A DNA stretch of 64,000 nucleotides from Tranquillimonas alkanivorans. Lineage in GTDB: Bacteria; Pseudomonadota; Alphaproteobacteria; Rhodobacterales; Rhodobacteraceae. The notes under the pieces are model-generated. The model made no database searches and was not told the origin of the DNA. It worked only from the letters and a program-made list of their open reading frames with translations. Made by a program: the position numbers and the translations under genes. The stretch is taken from NCBI RefSeq assembly GCF_900115595.1, contig NZ_FOXA01000007.1, positions 62,001 to 126,000 of the forward strand, written 5' to 3'. Shown here piece by piece: positions 7,994 through 15,694 of this stretch. Numbering within the stretch: the stretch's first letter is position 1; every line of letters starts with the position of its first letter.

Positions 7994-8865
7994 GACAGCC
8001 TCCCGCCGTCGTTCACGCCCGCACGCGTCGGATACGCCATCAGCCAGTCCTCGCCCGGCAGGTGCGGAAAGCCCCGGAAGTTCAGAAAGTTGTCGAACTT
8101 CAGCCGGCACGTCTCCGCCCGCTTGTCGCACCCTGCCTCCAGCCGCACCCGGTCCCCCACGGCGACCTCCGCCTTCAGCGCGTCCCACAGCTCCACCTTC
8201 CGCCCCGAGCCCTCGAGCCGGTCGTTCTTGACCACTTCCTCCAGCCCCTCGGCCGCACCCGAGAGCACCCGCAGCCGCCCCTTCTCGAACCACCGGTCCG
8301 CGTAGCCCGACAGCGGATCGAACCGCAGCGACACGCCCTCGACGCCCCGCACCTCGGCCTCCACCGAATAGCCGGGCGCCGACAGGTCCACGCGGCACGC
8401 ACCATCCCCCAGCACCGCCGGGCAATCGCCCTGGAACACCCGCCCCCGTGGCTGGTTCAACGCCTCGGTCAGCCCGCGCAACTCGGCCCGGAAACTCGCC
8501 CCGACGCGCCGAATCTCGCCCAGCGTCCCGCGAAACCGCAGCACCCGCTCCTCCGGCGCGGCCCAGTTCACCAGCCAGGCCAGCACCTCCGCCCCGTCGA
8601 ACCGCCCCGCCAGCACGTCGGCCTCGCGGATCGCATCGTCGCTCAGGACCCCCAGCGCCTCCGTGTTGTTCACCGCCAGCCCCGTCGTCTCCTCCAGCGC
8701 CCGGGCACTCAGCCCGTCGGACGGCCGGAACTCCATGCCATCGAAGGCCAGCGCCACATCGTGATCGGTGAAGCCGAACGCCACACCGTCCCGCCGCATC
8801 ACGCGCCAGCAGCGGCACAGCGTCGTCGTCCCGCTCTCAAGATGCGCCCGCAGTCCGCCGCTCAT
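7990..8865 (-). CDS. GTA gp13: DUF2163 tail hub protein, probable Fe-S ligand cysteines
   Basis: A 291-residue DUF2163 protein beginning MSGGLRAHLESGTTTLCRCW. The N-terminal two thirds carry the family phrases FGFTDHDVALAFDG and NNTEALGVLSDDAI. Cysteines occur in FQGDCPAVLGDGACRVDL and later in GCDKRAETCRLKFDNF, just before the conserved FRGFPHLPGEDWL end. This spacing resembles the Fe-S cysteines of lambda gpL-like hub proteins. Structural work on R. capsulatus GTA describes this protein as part of the tail hub. It overlaps gp12 (ATGA) and gp14 (GTGA). Confidence 0.92.
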   Translation of the reverse strand: MSGGLRAHLESGTTTLCRCWRVMRRDGVAFGFTDHDVALAFDGMEFRPSDGLSARALEETTGLAVNNTEALGVLSDDAIREADVLAGRFDGAEVLAWLVNWAAPEERVLRFRGTLGEIRRVGASFRAELRGLTEALNQPRGRVFQGDCPAVLGDGACRVDLSAPGYSVEAEVRGVEGVSLRFDPLSGYADRWFEKGRLRVLSGAAEGLEEVVKNDRLEGSGRKVELWDALKAEVAVGDRVRLEAGCDKRAETCRLKFDNFLNFRGFPHLPGEDWLMAYPTRAGVNDGGRLS

Positions 8866-9494
8866 ATCCGCACCTCCACCACCGGCACGTCCGGCACCTC
8901 GCCCGCCTGGAACGAGGCGACCGAGGTCTGGATCAGGTCGGCGTCGAAGCGCACCGGCACGTCGAACTCGAACCCGGCGGTGATCTGCGCGCCTGCGGGC
9001 GGCACCGCGTCCAGCGTCACCGCGCCGGTCGTCACGTCCACCTCGAGCCCCGCACCCTCGCGCAGCGGATCGCCCGCCACCGCCAGCACGACACTGCCCG
9101 CCACCGGCTTCACGATCGGTCGGACATATTCCGCGGCCCCCGAGCGATACGTCTTCGCCAGCCGGAACACGCGCGACACCCCGTCGCCCACCGCGATCAC
9201 CTGGTCGCCCGGAGCCACCTCGCGTGCGGCCGCAGCCGACTTGAAGTCCGCCCAGTCCTTCCACCGAAACCCGTGCAACCGCCCGCGCCGCGCCTCGAAG
9301 AAGGCGATCAGCGTCTCGATATCCCCGAGCGAGCGCATCCCCAGCCCCGCATCGTAGCGCCGGCGCGAATGCGCCCAGGGCGCGTTGCGCTCCTCGAACC
9401 CGTTCGCCAGCGTCACGACCTCCGTCCGTCGCTCCGGGCCGCCCATCGAGCCAAAGCTCAACCCTGCGGGAAACCGCACCTCGTGAAAGCTCAT
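8862..9494 (-). CDS. GTA gp12: DUF2460 distal tail protein
   Basis: A 210-residue DUF2460 protein. It begins MSFHEVRFPAGLSFGSMGGP, then RRTEVVTLANGFEERNAPWAHSRR and RLHGFRWKDWADFKS, all family hallmarks, followed by a beta-rich C-terminus (EVDVTTGAVTLDAVPPAG). In the GTA particle it forms the distal tail ring connecting tube to hub. GAGGAG lies 6 bases before the ATG. It starts 10 bases after the tape measure gene and overlaps gp13 by 4 bases. Confidence 0.92.
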   Translation of the reverse strand: MSFHEVRFPAGLSFGSMGGPERRTEVVTLANGFEERNAPWAHSRRRYDAGLGMRSLGDIETLIAFFEARRGRLHGFRWKDWADFKSAAAAREVAPGDQVIAVGDGVSRVFRLAKTYRSGAAEYVRPIVKPVAGSVVLAVAGDPLREGAGLEVDVTTGAVTLDAVPPAGAQITAGFEFDVPVRFDADLIQTSVASFQAGEVPDVPVVEVRI

Positions 9495-9504
9495 GACCCT
9501 CTCC

Positions 9505-10092
9505 TCACCGGTTACGCTGCCCACGTGCCAAGGCCCGCCCGACCTGCGCCGCGACCTGCGACTGCGACCGCCGGAACCCCTCGACATCCGGGGTCGAGAC
9601 ATTGACCACCACGTTCACCGCCCGCCCGCCGCGCGCCTCCACGCCCAGCTTGCCGTCTACTCCGCGCGACAGCGGCAGGATCGCCTCCGGCCCCGCCTCG
9701 CCCATCAGTCCCGTGCCGCCGCGCATCGGGAAGGTCATCGGCCCGCGCACCACGCCGCCATCGGCGAACGGCATCACCCGCCCGCGCGAGAACGGGGCCG
9801 TCATCGCCCCCTCGATCCCCTCGGCCAGCAGCCCGCCGACATACCGCGTCACCGGCCGCACCGCTGCCGAATACGCCGCATCCGCCATCGACCGCGCCAC
9901 GCCCTGCAAGGCGTCCGACAGCTTGCGACCGTCGAACACCATCCCGTCAAAGGCACGCCTCAGCCCGCGCGACAGCCCCCCCGACAGCACGCGAACCTCG
10001 CGCCCCGTCTCGGCCACCGTGGTGCCGAGCCGCCGCAACTCGCCCTCGAACGCCGCAACCACGTCGCCCAGCGCCTCTATCTCCTCGTCCAT
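9505..10092 (-). CDS. GTA gp11: short tail tape measure protein
   Basis: A 195-residue tape measure protein. The first 60 residues form an amphipathic helix (MDEEIEALGDVVAAFEGELRRL...). The middle carries the phage tape measure signature GGVVRGPMTFPMRGG and GLMGEAGPEAILPLSRG, and the end is NVVVNVSTPDVEGFRRSQSQ. True phage tape measures are often over 600 residues; this shortness fits the short tail of GTA particles. The ATG at 10092 is chosen over an upstream in-frame start because GGAGGT lies 7 bases before it. A repeated double palindrome occupies the gap upstream. Confidence 0.9.
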   Translation of the reverse strand: MDEEIEALGDVVAAFEGELRRLGTTVAETGREVRVLSGGLSRGLRRAFDGMVFDGRKLSDALQGVARSMADAAYSAAVRPVTRYVGGLLAEGIEGAMTAPFSRGRVMPFADGGVVRGPMTFPMRGGTGLMGEAGPEAILPLSRGVDGKLGVEARGGRAVNVVVNVSTPDVEGFRRSQSQVAAQVGRALARGQRNR

Positions 10093-10115
10093 CGCATGAC
10101 CTCCCGCACCCAAGA

Positions 10116-10154
10116 GCTTTCAAACTCTCGGAAAGCTCCTTCTGTAGGAGCTTT
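10116..10154 (-). repeat. Double-palindrome intergenic element, copy 2 (between gp10.1 and gp11)
   Basis: On the minus strand, AAAGCTCCT and AGGAGCTTT (10154-10146 and 10140-10132 in plus coordinates) form a perfect 9-bp hairpin, followed by a second, imperfect palindrome (GAGAGTTTGAAAGCTC) and then TTGGG before the gp11 ribosome binding site. A third segment, AAAGCTC (10120-10114), could pair with AGGAGCTTT instead, so alternative structures are possible. The element is clearly similar to the one at 14294-14341. There is no T-run, so a simple terminator is unlikely. Confidence 0.65.
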
Positions 10155-10159
10155 AAACT

Positions 10160-10345
10160 TCACCCACCGCGCTCATCCGGAAACGCCGCCGCCAACTCCT
10201 CCAGCCGCGCCCGCGACAGAGGCGCCGGGCCGCCCTCCAGCCCCAGCACCACCAGCAGCTCGAACGGCGTCAGCCGCCAGAACTCCCACGGCCTGAGCCC
10301 GCCGCGCGTGACGCCCGCGCGCAGCAGCGCCGCCCAGTCAAACAC
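10160..10345 (-). CDS. GTA gp10.1: small phage tail assembly chaperone family protein
   Basis: A 61-residue protein, MFDWAALLRAGVTRGGLRPW at the N-terminus, then EFWRLTPFELLVVLGLEG. This is the small GTA and phage tail assembly chaperone family (TIGR02216/PF09550-like), in which xFxxLTPxEL is characteristic. The start is GTG at 10345, overlapping the gp10 stop by 8 bases. It is probably needed for tail assembly rather than present in the mature particle. It is followed by a double palindrome. Confidence 0.85.
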   Translation of the reverse strand: MFDWAALLRAGVTRGGLRPWEFWRLTPFELLVVLGLEGGPAPLSRARLEELAAAFPDERGG

Positions 10346-10658
10346 CGCCGGGCCCCGAGAACGCCCGCGCCAGCAGCCGCCCGGCCACCCGCGCCGCCTC
10401 CACCGGCCCGCCCTCGATCTCGCGGCTCAACAGGTCCTCTGACGTCCCGCGCCAGCCCCCGCCGCGCAGCCCCGCGACCACCAGCGCCAGCACGTCGCGC
10501 GACGAAAACCGCCCGCCCTCGAACCGCTCGACCAGTTCCACCAGCGACCCCTCCTGCAACTCCGCCTCCAGTTCCGCCAGCGCCCCCAGCGTCAGCTTCG
10601 CCACGTGCCGCTCGCCATCGACGACCAGCGCCACCTCGCCCGCCTGCGGATTGGCCAT
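10338..10658 (-). CDS. GTA gp10: tail assembly chaperone (GTA-gp10 family)
   Basis: A 106-residue GTA-gp10 family protein. The first half has the typical NPQAGEVALVVDGERHVAKL and LTLGALAELEAELQ phrases; the second half is alpha-helical (SSRDVLALVVAGLRGG, GGPVEAARVAGRLLARAF). It probably acts with gp10.1 as a tail assembly chaperone pair, as analogous gene pairs do in siphophages. The ATG shares its A with the gp9 stop (TGATG), so the genes are translationally coupled. Confidence 0.88.
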   Translation of the reverse strand: MANPQAGEVALVVDGERHVAKLTLGALAELEAELQEGSLVELVERFEGGRFSSRDVLALVVAGLRGGGWRGTSEDLLSREIEGGPVEAARVAGRLLARAFSGPGGV

Positions 10659-11071
10659 CAAAGCGCCGTGAAGGTCAGAAGCCCCGCCGAGGCCAGCGAC
10701 AGCTCGTAGGTCGCCTCCCCGTCGTGCGACCCCGCGTATTCCAGCGCCGTCACCTGGAACGGCCCCTGCACGATGCCGAAATCCGGCACGATCACCTGGA
10801 AATCCGGCGTCTCGCTCCCGAAGAAGATCGCCCGCGCCCGCTCGTCCGTGTCCGCGTCGCGGAACACTCCCGAGCCCGAGATCGAGGCCGACTTCACCCC
10901 CGCCCCCGACAAAAGCTCGCGCCACCCGCCCTGGCTTTCCAGCGAGGTCACGTCCACGCTCTCGGCGTTGAACGAGATCCGCGTCGCGCGAAGCCCCGCC
11001 ACCGTCTCGAACTGTCCCGCCCCCGTCAGGTCGAGCTTGATCAGAAGGTCCTTGCCGTTCTGCGCACCCAT
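10658..11071 (-). CDS. GTA gp9: major tail tube protein
   Basis: A 137-residue tail tube protein. It begins MGAQNGKDLLIKLDLTG and contains TRISFNAESVDVTSLESQGGWRELLSG split over the first third, then GSGVFRDADTDERARAIFF and ELSLASAGLLTFTAL at the end, all typical of the phage major tail protein TP901-1/GTA family. Hexameric rings of it build the tail tube. It starts 3 bases after the gp8 stop. Confidence 0.92.
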   Translation of the reverse strand: MGAQNGKDLLIKLDLTGAGQFETVAGLRATRISFNAESVDVTSLESQGGWRELLSGAGVKSASISGSGVFRDADTDERARAIFFGSETPDFQVIVPDFGIVQGPFQVTALEYAGSHDGEATYELSLASAGLLTFTAL

Positions 11072-11074
11072 TTC

Positions 11075-11494
11075 TTACGCCTCCTCTTCATCCTCGACCC
11101 GCGCGCGGAAGCGCAGGTCGATCCGCCGCCCGTCGCCCGCGCCCGTCCGGTCCGCCTTCGCCCGCAGGAACCACAGCCCCACCAGCCGCCCGCGCGCCAA
11201 TGTCAGCCCCGCATCCACCAGCGCGTCCGACACCGCGCCGGCCGCGGCCTTGGCCGTCGCGAACCCACTCGCGTCGCTCACTACGCTCACCGTGAAATCG
11301 TGCCGCGCCCCGCCCCCCGTCGCGTCCGAGCGGTCGCGCACGTCCTCCTCGCCGACGACCACGTAGGTCGCAGGCAGCGTGCCCCCCGGTACCGCGTCGA
11401 AGACCTCCGCGCCCACCAGCGCCTGCAGCGCCGTGTCGCCCCGCAGCCGCTGGAACACCGCCTCCTGCAGCACGCCCGCCATGCCGTAACTCAT
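11075..11494 (-). CDS. GTA gp8: tail terminator (DUF3168)
   Basis: A 139-residue DUF3168 protein, MSYGMAGVLQEAVFQRLRGD at the start, then LPATYVVVGEEDVRDRSDAT, HDFTVSVVSDASGF and LVGLWFLRAKADRT. It caps the tail tube and joins it to the head. The ATG at 11494 overlaps the gp7 stop (ATGA). A longer upstream reading is possible but overlaps gp7 extensively and lacks a ribosome binding site. Confidence 0.9.
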   Translation of the reverse strand: MSYGMAGVLQEAVFQRLRGDTALQALVGAEVFDAVPGGTLPATYVVVGEEDVRDRSDATGGGARHDFTVSVVSDASGFATAKAAAGAVSDALVDAGLTLARGRLVGLWFLRAKADRTGAGDGRRIDLRFRARVEDEEEA

Positions 11495-11820
11495 GCCGCC
11501 GTCTCCTCTTCCGCGAAGCACGTCAGGTAGCGGGCGTCGCCGTCGGCCTCGCCCACCGCGCGCACCAGGAACACCCTGTCACCCTCCCGGAACCGCTGCC
11601 CCGCCACGGGCCGCGAGGGCGCGCCCACCGGCGCCGCCTGCACCGTGATCCGGAACGCCGCCCGCGACAGCGCCGCCACCTCGCCACGGGCCTCCCGGCC
11701 CGAGCGCAGGTCCACCGCCGCCCAAAGCGTCCCCAGCACGACCCAGCTATCGACGAACCCGCCCGCGCCGTCGCCCGTCCGCTCCGGCGCCTCCAGCACC
11801 AGCTTCCGCGTCAGTCTCAT
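11491..11820 (-). CDS. GTA gp7: head closure protein
   Basis: A 109-residue head closure/head-tail adaptor protein (phage SPP1 gp16-like). It starts MRLTRKLVLEAPERTGDGAGG, contains WVVLGTLWAAVDLRSGREAR and ends with the conserved REGDRVFLVRAVGEAD..YLTCFAEE. It sits below gp6 at the portal vertex. The ATG overlaps the gp6 stop by 4 bases, and its own stop overlaps the gp8 start, consistent with one coupled operon. Confidence 0.9.
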   Translation of the reverse strand: MRLTRKLVLEAPERTGDGAGGFVDSWVVLGTLWAAVDLRSGREARGEVAALSRAAFRITVQAAPVGAPSRPVAGQRFREGDRVFLVRAVGEADGDARYLTCFAEEETAA

Positions 11821-12407
11821 GCGCCGCCCCCGATCCGCAGGCCGCGCCACGGCTCCAGCAACCCCGCCACCGCCACCGGCAGCGCCACCGCCGCGCGCCC
11901 CGCGTCGTGCCGATGCTCGTAAAACTCCGCCGCCAGCAGCAGCACCGCCTGCGCCAGGTCGCCCGGCACGTCCGCCCACACGCCGAAGCCCGCCTCGAAT
12001 ACCACCTCCGCCGAGCCACCCACCGGAATTGCCGGCAACGCCGCCCCCGTCGCCACCAGCGCCGGCCGGTGCATGTCCTCGGCCAGCCGGTATCGCCCGG
12101 CCTCGACCGCCGCGACCGCTCCGAACCGGTCCGTCAGCGCCAGCGACACCACCGCCGACACCGGCGCACGCGGCAGCACCTGCCGCGCCGCCTCACGCCA
12201 CGCCCCGATCCGCCAGGAAAACCGCCGCCGCAGCACCGCCTTCCCGCAGCGCGCCTCGATCCGCCCCAGCGCCGCGCGCAGGCAGCCCTCGAGCACCGCG
12301 TCCTGCACGCCATCGTCCGCAAAGCCCGTCCCGAGCCTCAGGTGATCGCGAAACGCCGCGACCGGAAGAGCTTCAGGCGTGACCTTCGCTTCCTCCCGCA
12401 AGAACAT
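11817..12407 (-). CDS. GTA gp6: head-tail connector
   Basis: A 196-residue connector protein (phage gp6/YqbG-like head-tail connector). The N-terminal region shows ALPVAAFRDHLRLGTGFADD and the helical EGCLRAALGRIEARCGK; the C-terminal part ends QAVLLLAAEFYEHRHDAG then AGLLEPWRGLRIGGGA. It forms the adaptor ring below the portal. The ATG at 12407 has GGAGA 8 bases upstream. A 150-base gap separates it from the capsid gene; I see no gene or hairpin there. Confidence 0.9.
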   Translation of the reverse strand: MFLREEAKVTPEALPVAAFRDHLRLGTGFADDGVQDAVLEGCLRAALGRIEARCGKAVLRRRFSWRIGAWREAARQVLPRAPVSAVVSLALTDRFGAVAAVEAGRYRLAEDMHRPALVATGAALPAIPVGGSAEVVFEAGFGVWADVPGDLAQAVLLLAAEFYEHRHDAGRAAVALPVAVAGLLEPWRGLRIGGGA

Positions 12408-12557
12408 GATTTTTCTCCAAAATGACCGTAAGCGAAAATGCGGGCGCACGCCCTCCGCACCGCTCGGACAGAGCAGAGCAGCTGGACGATACGAAGGCTC
12501 GATGCGCGCGCCCGCCGACGGCGCGGCCTCAACCGCGCACGCCGTCCCAAGTCCCGA

Positions 12558-13736
12558 TCAGCTGACCGAGAACTTCAGAAGCTTGATCGCGGCAAAGTCG
12601 CTCACGTCGCCGCCCACGCGCTTGGTCGCATAGAACAACACGTGCGGCTTGGCCGAGAACGGGTCGCGCAGCAGCCGCAGGTCCGGCCGCTCCGCGATGG
12701 TGTAGCCCGCGCGGAAATCGCCGAACGCCACCGCCGTCGCGCCCGAGCCGATGTCGGGCATGTCCTCGGCGATCAGCACCGGATACCCCAAAAGCCGCGC
12801 GGGCTCGCCCGAGGCCAGCCCGTCCGACCAATAGAACCGCCCGTCGCCGTCCTTGAGCTTGCGCACCACGCCCGCGGTCTTCGAGTTCATCACGAAGGTC
12901 GCGTTCGCCCGGTATTGCGCCCCCAGGGCATAAACCAGGTCGATCAGCGGATCGGCGTCCACGAACGCCCCGTCCGCGCCCGAAGCCACGTAGCCCAGCT
13001 TGCCCCACTCCCACGACGCCTGCGCCACGTGGGCATGAGCCAGAAAGCCCGTGGGCTTGTCGGCCCCGTCGCCCTCGACGAAGGCCGCCGCCTCTGCGCG
13101 CGCGAACTTCTCGGCCACCCGGGCCGCGAGCCACCCCTCCATGTCGAAGGCCGCGTCGTCCAGCAGCCGCTGCGACGCCTTCGGCAGCGCCGACAGTTCG
13201 TGCAGCGGGATGCTGATCCGCTCCAGGTTCGGCGTCCCCGTCTCGGCGGCCGGATCGGTCTCGCCCGCCCAGCCCGCGCCCGCCTCGGTGGTGTCGATCA
13301 GCACGTCGAACGACGTCGCCTCCACGTTCACCACGTTCGCGATCTGCCGGATCGACGCGGTCGAGTGCAGGACCGAGCGGATGCTCTCCGCCGTCTGCGG
13401 ATCGACCAGGTAGCCGCCGTCGCCCGCAACGGCCGTGTTCATCGCCTTGCCCTCGAGCTCGAGCCCCCGAAGCCCCGCATCGTCGCCCACGCGCAGATAG
13501 GCCCCGAACGCCTTGCGGTGCGGCGCCTCCACCTCGGCGGCCGCCGACAGCGCCGGCCGCGCGCCCCGGTGTGACTTGCGATCCAGCGTCGACATCCTGC
13601 CCTCCTGTCGTTGAAGCCGTGCCTCAACGTCTCCCTTGAATGTGCTGAGATCGCGCATGAAATCCCGCATCGCCACCTTCATCTCCTCCGCCGCGCCGGG
13701 CGCAGCTTGCCCGGCCCCGGACTTCGTCTCGGTCAT
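12558..13736 (-). CDS. GTA gp5: HK97-fold major capsid protein
   Basis: A 392-residue HK97-type capsid protein. Residues 1-100 are a charged coiled-coil scaffold (EEMKVAMRDFMRDLSTFKGD..) expected to be removed by the gp4 protease. The rest is the capsid fold: FGAYLRVGDDAG, the conserved GGYLVDPQTAESI, IANVVNVEATSFDV, ALPKASQRLLDDAAFDMEGW, FVEGDGADKPTGFL and a YPVLIAEDMPDIGSG..AVAFGDFRAGY end, all hallmarks of the family. GGGAG precedes the ATG by 7 bases. It builds the small GTA head that packages host DNA. Confidence 0.95.
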   Translation of the reverse strand: MTETKSGAGQAAPGAAEEMKVAMRDFMRDLSTFKGDVEARLQRQEGRMSTLDRKSHRGARPALSAAAEVEAPHRKAFGAYLRVGDDAGLRGLELEGKAMNTAVAGDGGYLVDPQTAESIRSVLHSTASIRQIANVVNVEATSFDVLIDTTEAGAGWAGETDPAAETGTPNLERISIPLHELSALPKASQRLLDDAAFDMEGWLAARVAEKFARAEAAAFVEGDGADKPTGFLAHAHVAQASWEWGKLGYVASGADGAFVDADPLIDLVYALGAQYRANATFVMNSKTAGVVRKLKDGDGRFYWSDGLASGEPARLLGYPVLIAEDMPDIGSGATAVAFGDFRAGYTIAERPDLRLLRDPFSAKPHVLFYATKRVGGDVSDFAAIKLLKFSVS

Positions 13737-13764
13737 TCCCGTCTCCCGTTCCTGATCGCGCGCC

Positions 13765-14283
13765 TCAGTCGCGCGCCCACTCCCGCCGCGCGTCCCGCAG
13801 GACCGCCGCCATGCGGCGCAGCGCCGCCGCCTCCGGGCCCTCGCCCTTCGCACCGACCCGCGCCTCGGCCAGCATCGGGAAGGTCACCAGGGACACCTCC
13901 CAAAGCTCGACCTCGTGCAGCACCCGCCGGCCCTGCCCGTCCTTCGTCGCGCGCCTTACGCGATAGCCGATCGACAGCCCGTCAACCGCGCCCGCCGCCA
14001 CCAGCGCCGCCGCCTCGCGCCCCTGCGCCACCTCGGTCAGAAGCCGCCCCTTCACGAACAGCCCCGTCGCGTCCTCGCGCACCTCGTCCCAGACGCCGAT
14101 CGGGCGCGCCGGGTCGTGCTGCCACAGCATCTTCACCCGCCCCGGCGCCCCGAAGGCCCCCGCCGCCACCACGTCGCCGCCCCGGTCGCACGCCCCGAAG
14201 ACCGAGGCATAGCCCTCGATCACCGCGCCGTCCGACACGGTCACGCCGCCGCCCGAGCCGCAGAACTTCCGCTCCAGCTCCAT
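13765..14283 (-). CDS. GTA gp4: HK97-family prohead protease
   Basis: A 172-residue prohead protease (peptidase family U35/S78). Visible family features are VIEGYASVFGACDRGGDVV, the catalytic histidine region KMLWQHDPARPIGVW (about residues 55-69), and the catalytic serine region VDGLSIGYRV followed by ELWEVSLVTFPMLAEA. It cleaves the capsid scaffold during head maturation. GGGAGGGG lies just before the ATG at 14283. It is preceded by a double palindrome that separates it from the portal gene. Confidence 0.93.
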   Translation of the reverse strand: MELERKFCGSGGGVTVSDGAVIEGYASVFGACDRGGDVVAAGAFGAPGRVKMLWQHDPARPIGVWDEVREDATGLFVKGRLLTEVAQGREAAALVAAGAVDGLSIGYRVRRATKDGQGRRVLHEVELWEVSLVTFPMLAEARVGAKGEGPEAAALRRMAAVLRDARREWARD

Positions 14284-14293
14284 CGCCCCTCCC

Positions 14294-14341
14294 AAAGTTT
14301 TCAGAAAACTGCGGGGAAGCTTCTTCAGAAGAAGCTTCCCC
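14294..14341 (-). repeat. Double-palindrome intergenic element, copy 1 (between portal and protease)
   Basis: Directly after the portal stop codon, GGGGAAGCTTCTTC (14313-14326) and GAAGAAGCTTCCCC (14328-14341) form a perfect 14-bp palindrome around a single base. Two bases later AGTTTTC/GAAAACT (14296-14302/14304-14310) forms a second palindrome, then TTTGGGAGG leads to the gp4 start. The arrangement and sequence match the element at 10116-10154. Possible roles are mRNA processing, stabilisation or partial termination. Confidence 0.7.
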
Positions 14342-15487
14342 TCACTCCACCGGCAGCCCCAGCATCCGCCGCTTCTCCGCGTCCGTCAGGAACGCCGCCT
14401 CGCTGACCCGCCGCCACTGCGCGTCACGCTCGGCCGCCAGCGCCGGCACCCGGTCCAGGTCGGGCCGCAGCTCCACCGCCTCGCCCGTCCGCTCGGCCAG
14501 CCAGTGCGACAGCGCCGCGCAGACCTTCTGCGCCAGCGGCAGAACCGTCAGGCGATAGAACGCCCGGTGCGCCTCCTGGTAATTTGCGTATGTCGCGTCG
14601 CCCGGCATCCCCAGCAGCATCGGCGGCACCCCGAAGGCCACCGCGATCTCGCGCGCCGCCGCCTCCTTGGTCTTCTGGAACTCCATGTCCGAGGGCGAGA
14701 ACCCCATCGGCTTCCAGTCCAGCCCGCCCTCCAGCAGCATCGGCCGCCCGGCATTGCGCGCCCCCTGGTGATGCGCCTCCATCTCCGCGGCCAGCCTCTC
14801 GTATTGCTCCGGGCTCATCGCCCCCTGGCCGTCCGCCCCGGAATAGACGATTGCGCCCGAAGGCCGCGCCGCATTGTCCAGCAGCGCCTTCGACCAGCGC
14901 GAGGCCGCGTTGTGCACGTCCACCGCCTGCCCCGCCGCCTGCATCGGAGACAACCCGTAATGGTCATTTTGTGGATGAAATGAGCGCACGTGGCAGATCG
15001 GAGAGATCCCGTCCTCCACCGCGAACCGCACCTTCCGCGCCCCCACCGCGTATTCATAGGCGACCGGCCAGCCGTCCGCCCCCGGCACCAGCCGCATCCG
15101 GTCCGAGCGCAGAACATGCAGCTCCGCCGGAGCCTCTCCGCCCACCGCCTCCACGTAGCCGTCGCCCGACAGCAGAAGCTGGCCATAGAGCGCTTCGAAC
15201 AGCTCCGCCCGCCCCTGCGCCGGGTTCGGCCGCTCGACCAGCGACATCAGCGGGTGCTCGTCGTACCGCCGCCGCCGGTCCTGCACGATCAGCGGCAAGG
15301 CCGCCGCGGCCTCGGCGATCAGCTTCACCGCCCGGAACCCAACCGGGTTGCCGATGAACCCCGCCCGCGTCATCGACCCGGTGTCGCGCCCGGACCACGC
15401 CACGCGCCCCGACCCGCCCCAGGCCACCACCCGGCCCACAGCACTCTCCTTGCGCTCCGGCGCAGCCTTTTTCCCGATCCCGAACAT
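14342..15487 (-). CDS. GTA gp3: portal protein
   Basis: A 381-residue HK97-type portal protein. It begins MFGIGKKAAPERKE, then GRDTGSMTRAGFIGNPVGFR, KLIAEAAAALPLIVQDR, RPNPAQGRAELFEAL, HPQNDHYGLSPMQAAGQA, SGAIVYSG and PMGFSPSDMEFQKTKEAAAREIA, ending with LPVE; these are conserved portal-family stretches. Twelve copies form the DNA channel of the head. AGGAGGAG lies 5 bases before the ATG at 15487, which is preferred to an upstream extension. A 207-base gap with repeats separates it from the terminase gene. Confidence 0.94.
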   Translation of the reverse strand: MFGIGKKAAPERKESAVGRVVAWGGSGRVAWSGRDTGSMTRAGFIGNPVGFRAVKLIAEAAAALPLIVQDRRRRYDEHPLMSLVERPNPAQGRAELFEALYGQLLLSGDGYVEAVGGEAPAELHVLRSDRMRLVPGADGWPVAYEYAVGARKVRFAVEDGISPICHVRSFHPQNDHYGLSPMQAAGQAVDVHNAASRWSKALLDNAARPSGAIVYSGADGQGAMSPEQYERLAAEMEAHHQGARNAGRPMLLEGGLDWKPMGFSPSDMEFQKTKEAAAREIAVAFGVPPMLLGMPGDATYANYQEAHRAFYRLTVLPLAQKVCAALSHWLAERTGEAVELRPDLDRVPALAAERDAQWRRVSEAAFLTDAEKRRMLGLPVE

Positions 15488-15524
15488 CGCTCCTCCTCCG
15501 TCCCGAAGTGCCACCGCAACCGCA

Positions 15525-15681
15525 CAACCCGCCCGCCCGGCGGCACCGCCGGGCAGCGCCTGCCTGCCCCCCGGCAGGCGCTTCTCAACGTCTCAACCCG
15601 TGGCACCGCAGAGCAGACACTCCAGCGCCGCGCCACTGGCCCCGACACCGCCCGAAGCACCAGCCCAGGCAGGCGCTGCCC
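15525..15681. repeat. GC-rich intergenic repeat bounded by a 16-bp inverted repeat
   Basis: In the gap between the portal and terminase genes, GGGCAGCGCCTGCCTG (15551-15566) recurs as a perfect inverted copy, CAGGCAGGCGCTGCCC, at 15666-15681. The left side, from AACCCGCCCG at 15525 through GGGCAGCGCC, also matches (reverse orientation) the two repeats at 36861-36906 and 37070-37115. The frames across it read as Pro/Arg-rich and do not look coding. Confidence 0.6.
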
Positions 15682-15694
15682 TCAGCGCGTCCCA

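Noticed and set aside
3131-8305. A 1724-codon open frame on the plus strand opposite gp15-gp13
   Set aside because: Its product is a low-complexity His/Arg/Pro-rich reading with no domain, while the minus strand encodes recognised GTA proteins. Long antisense frames are expected at this GC content.
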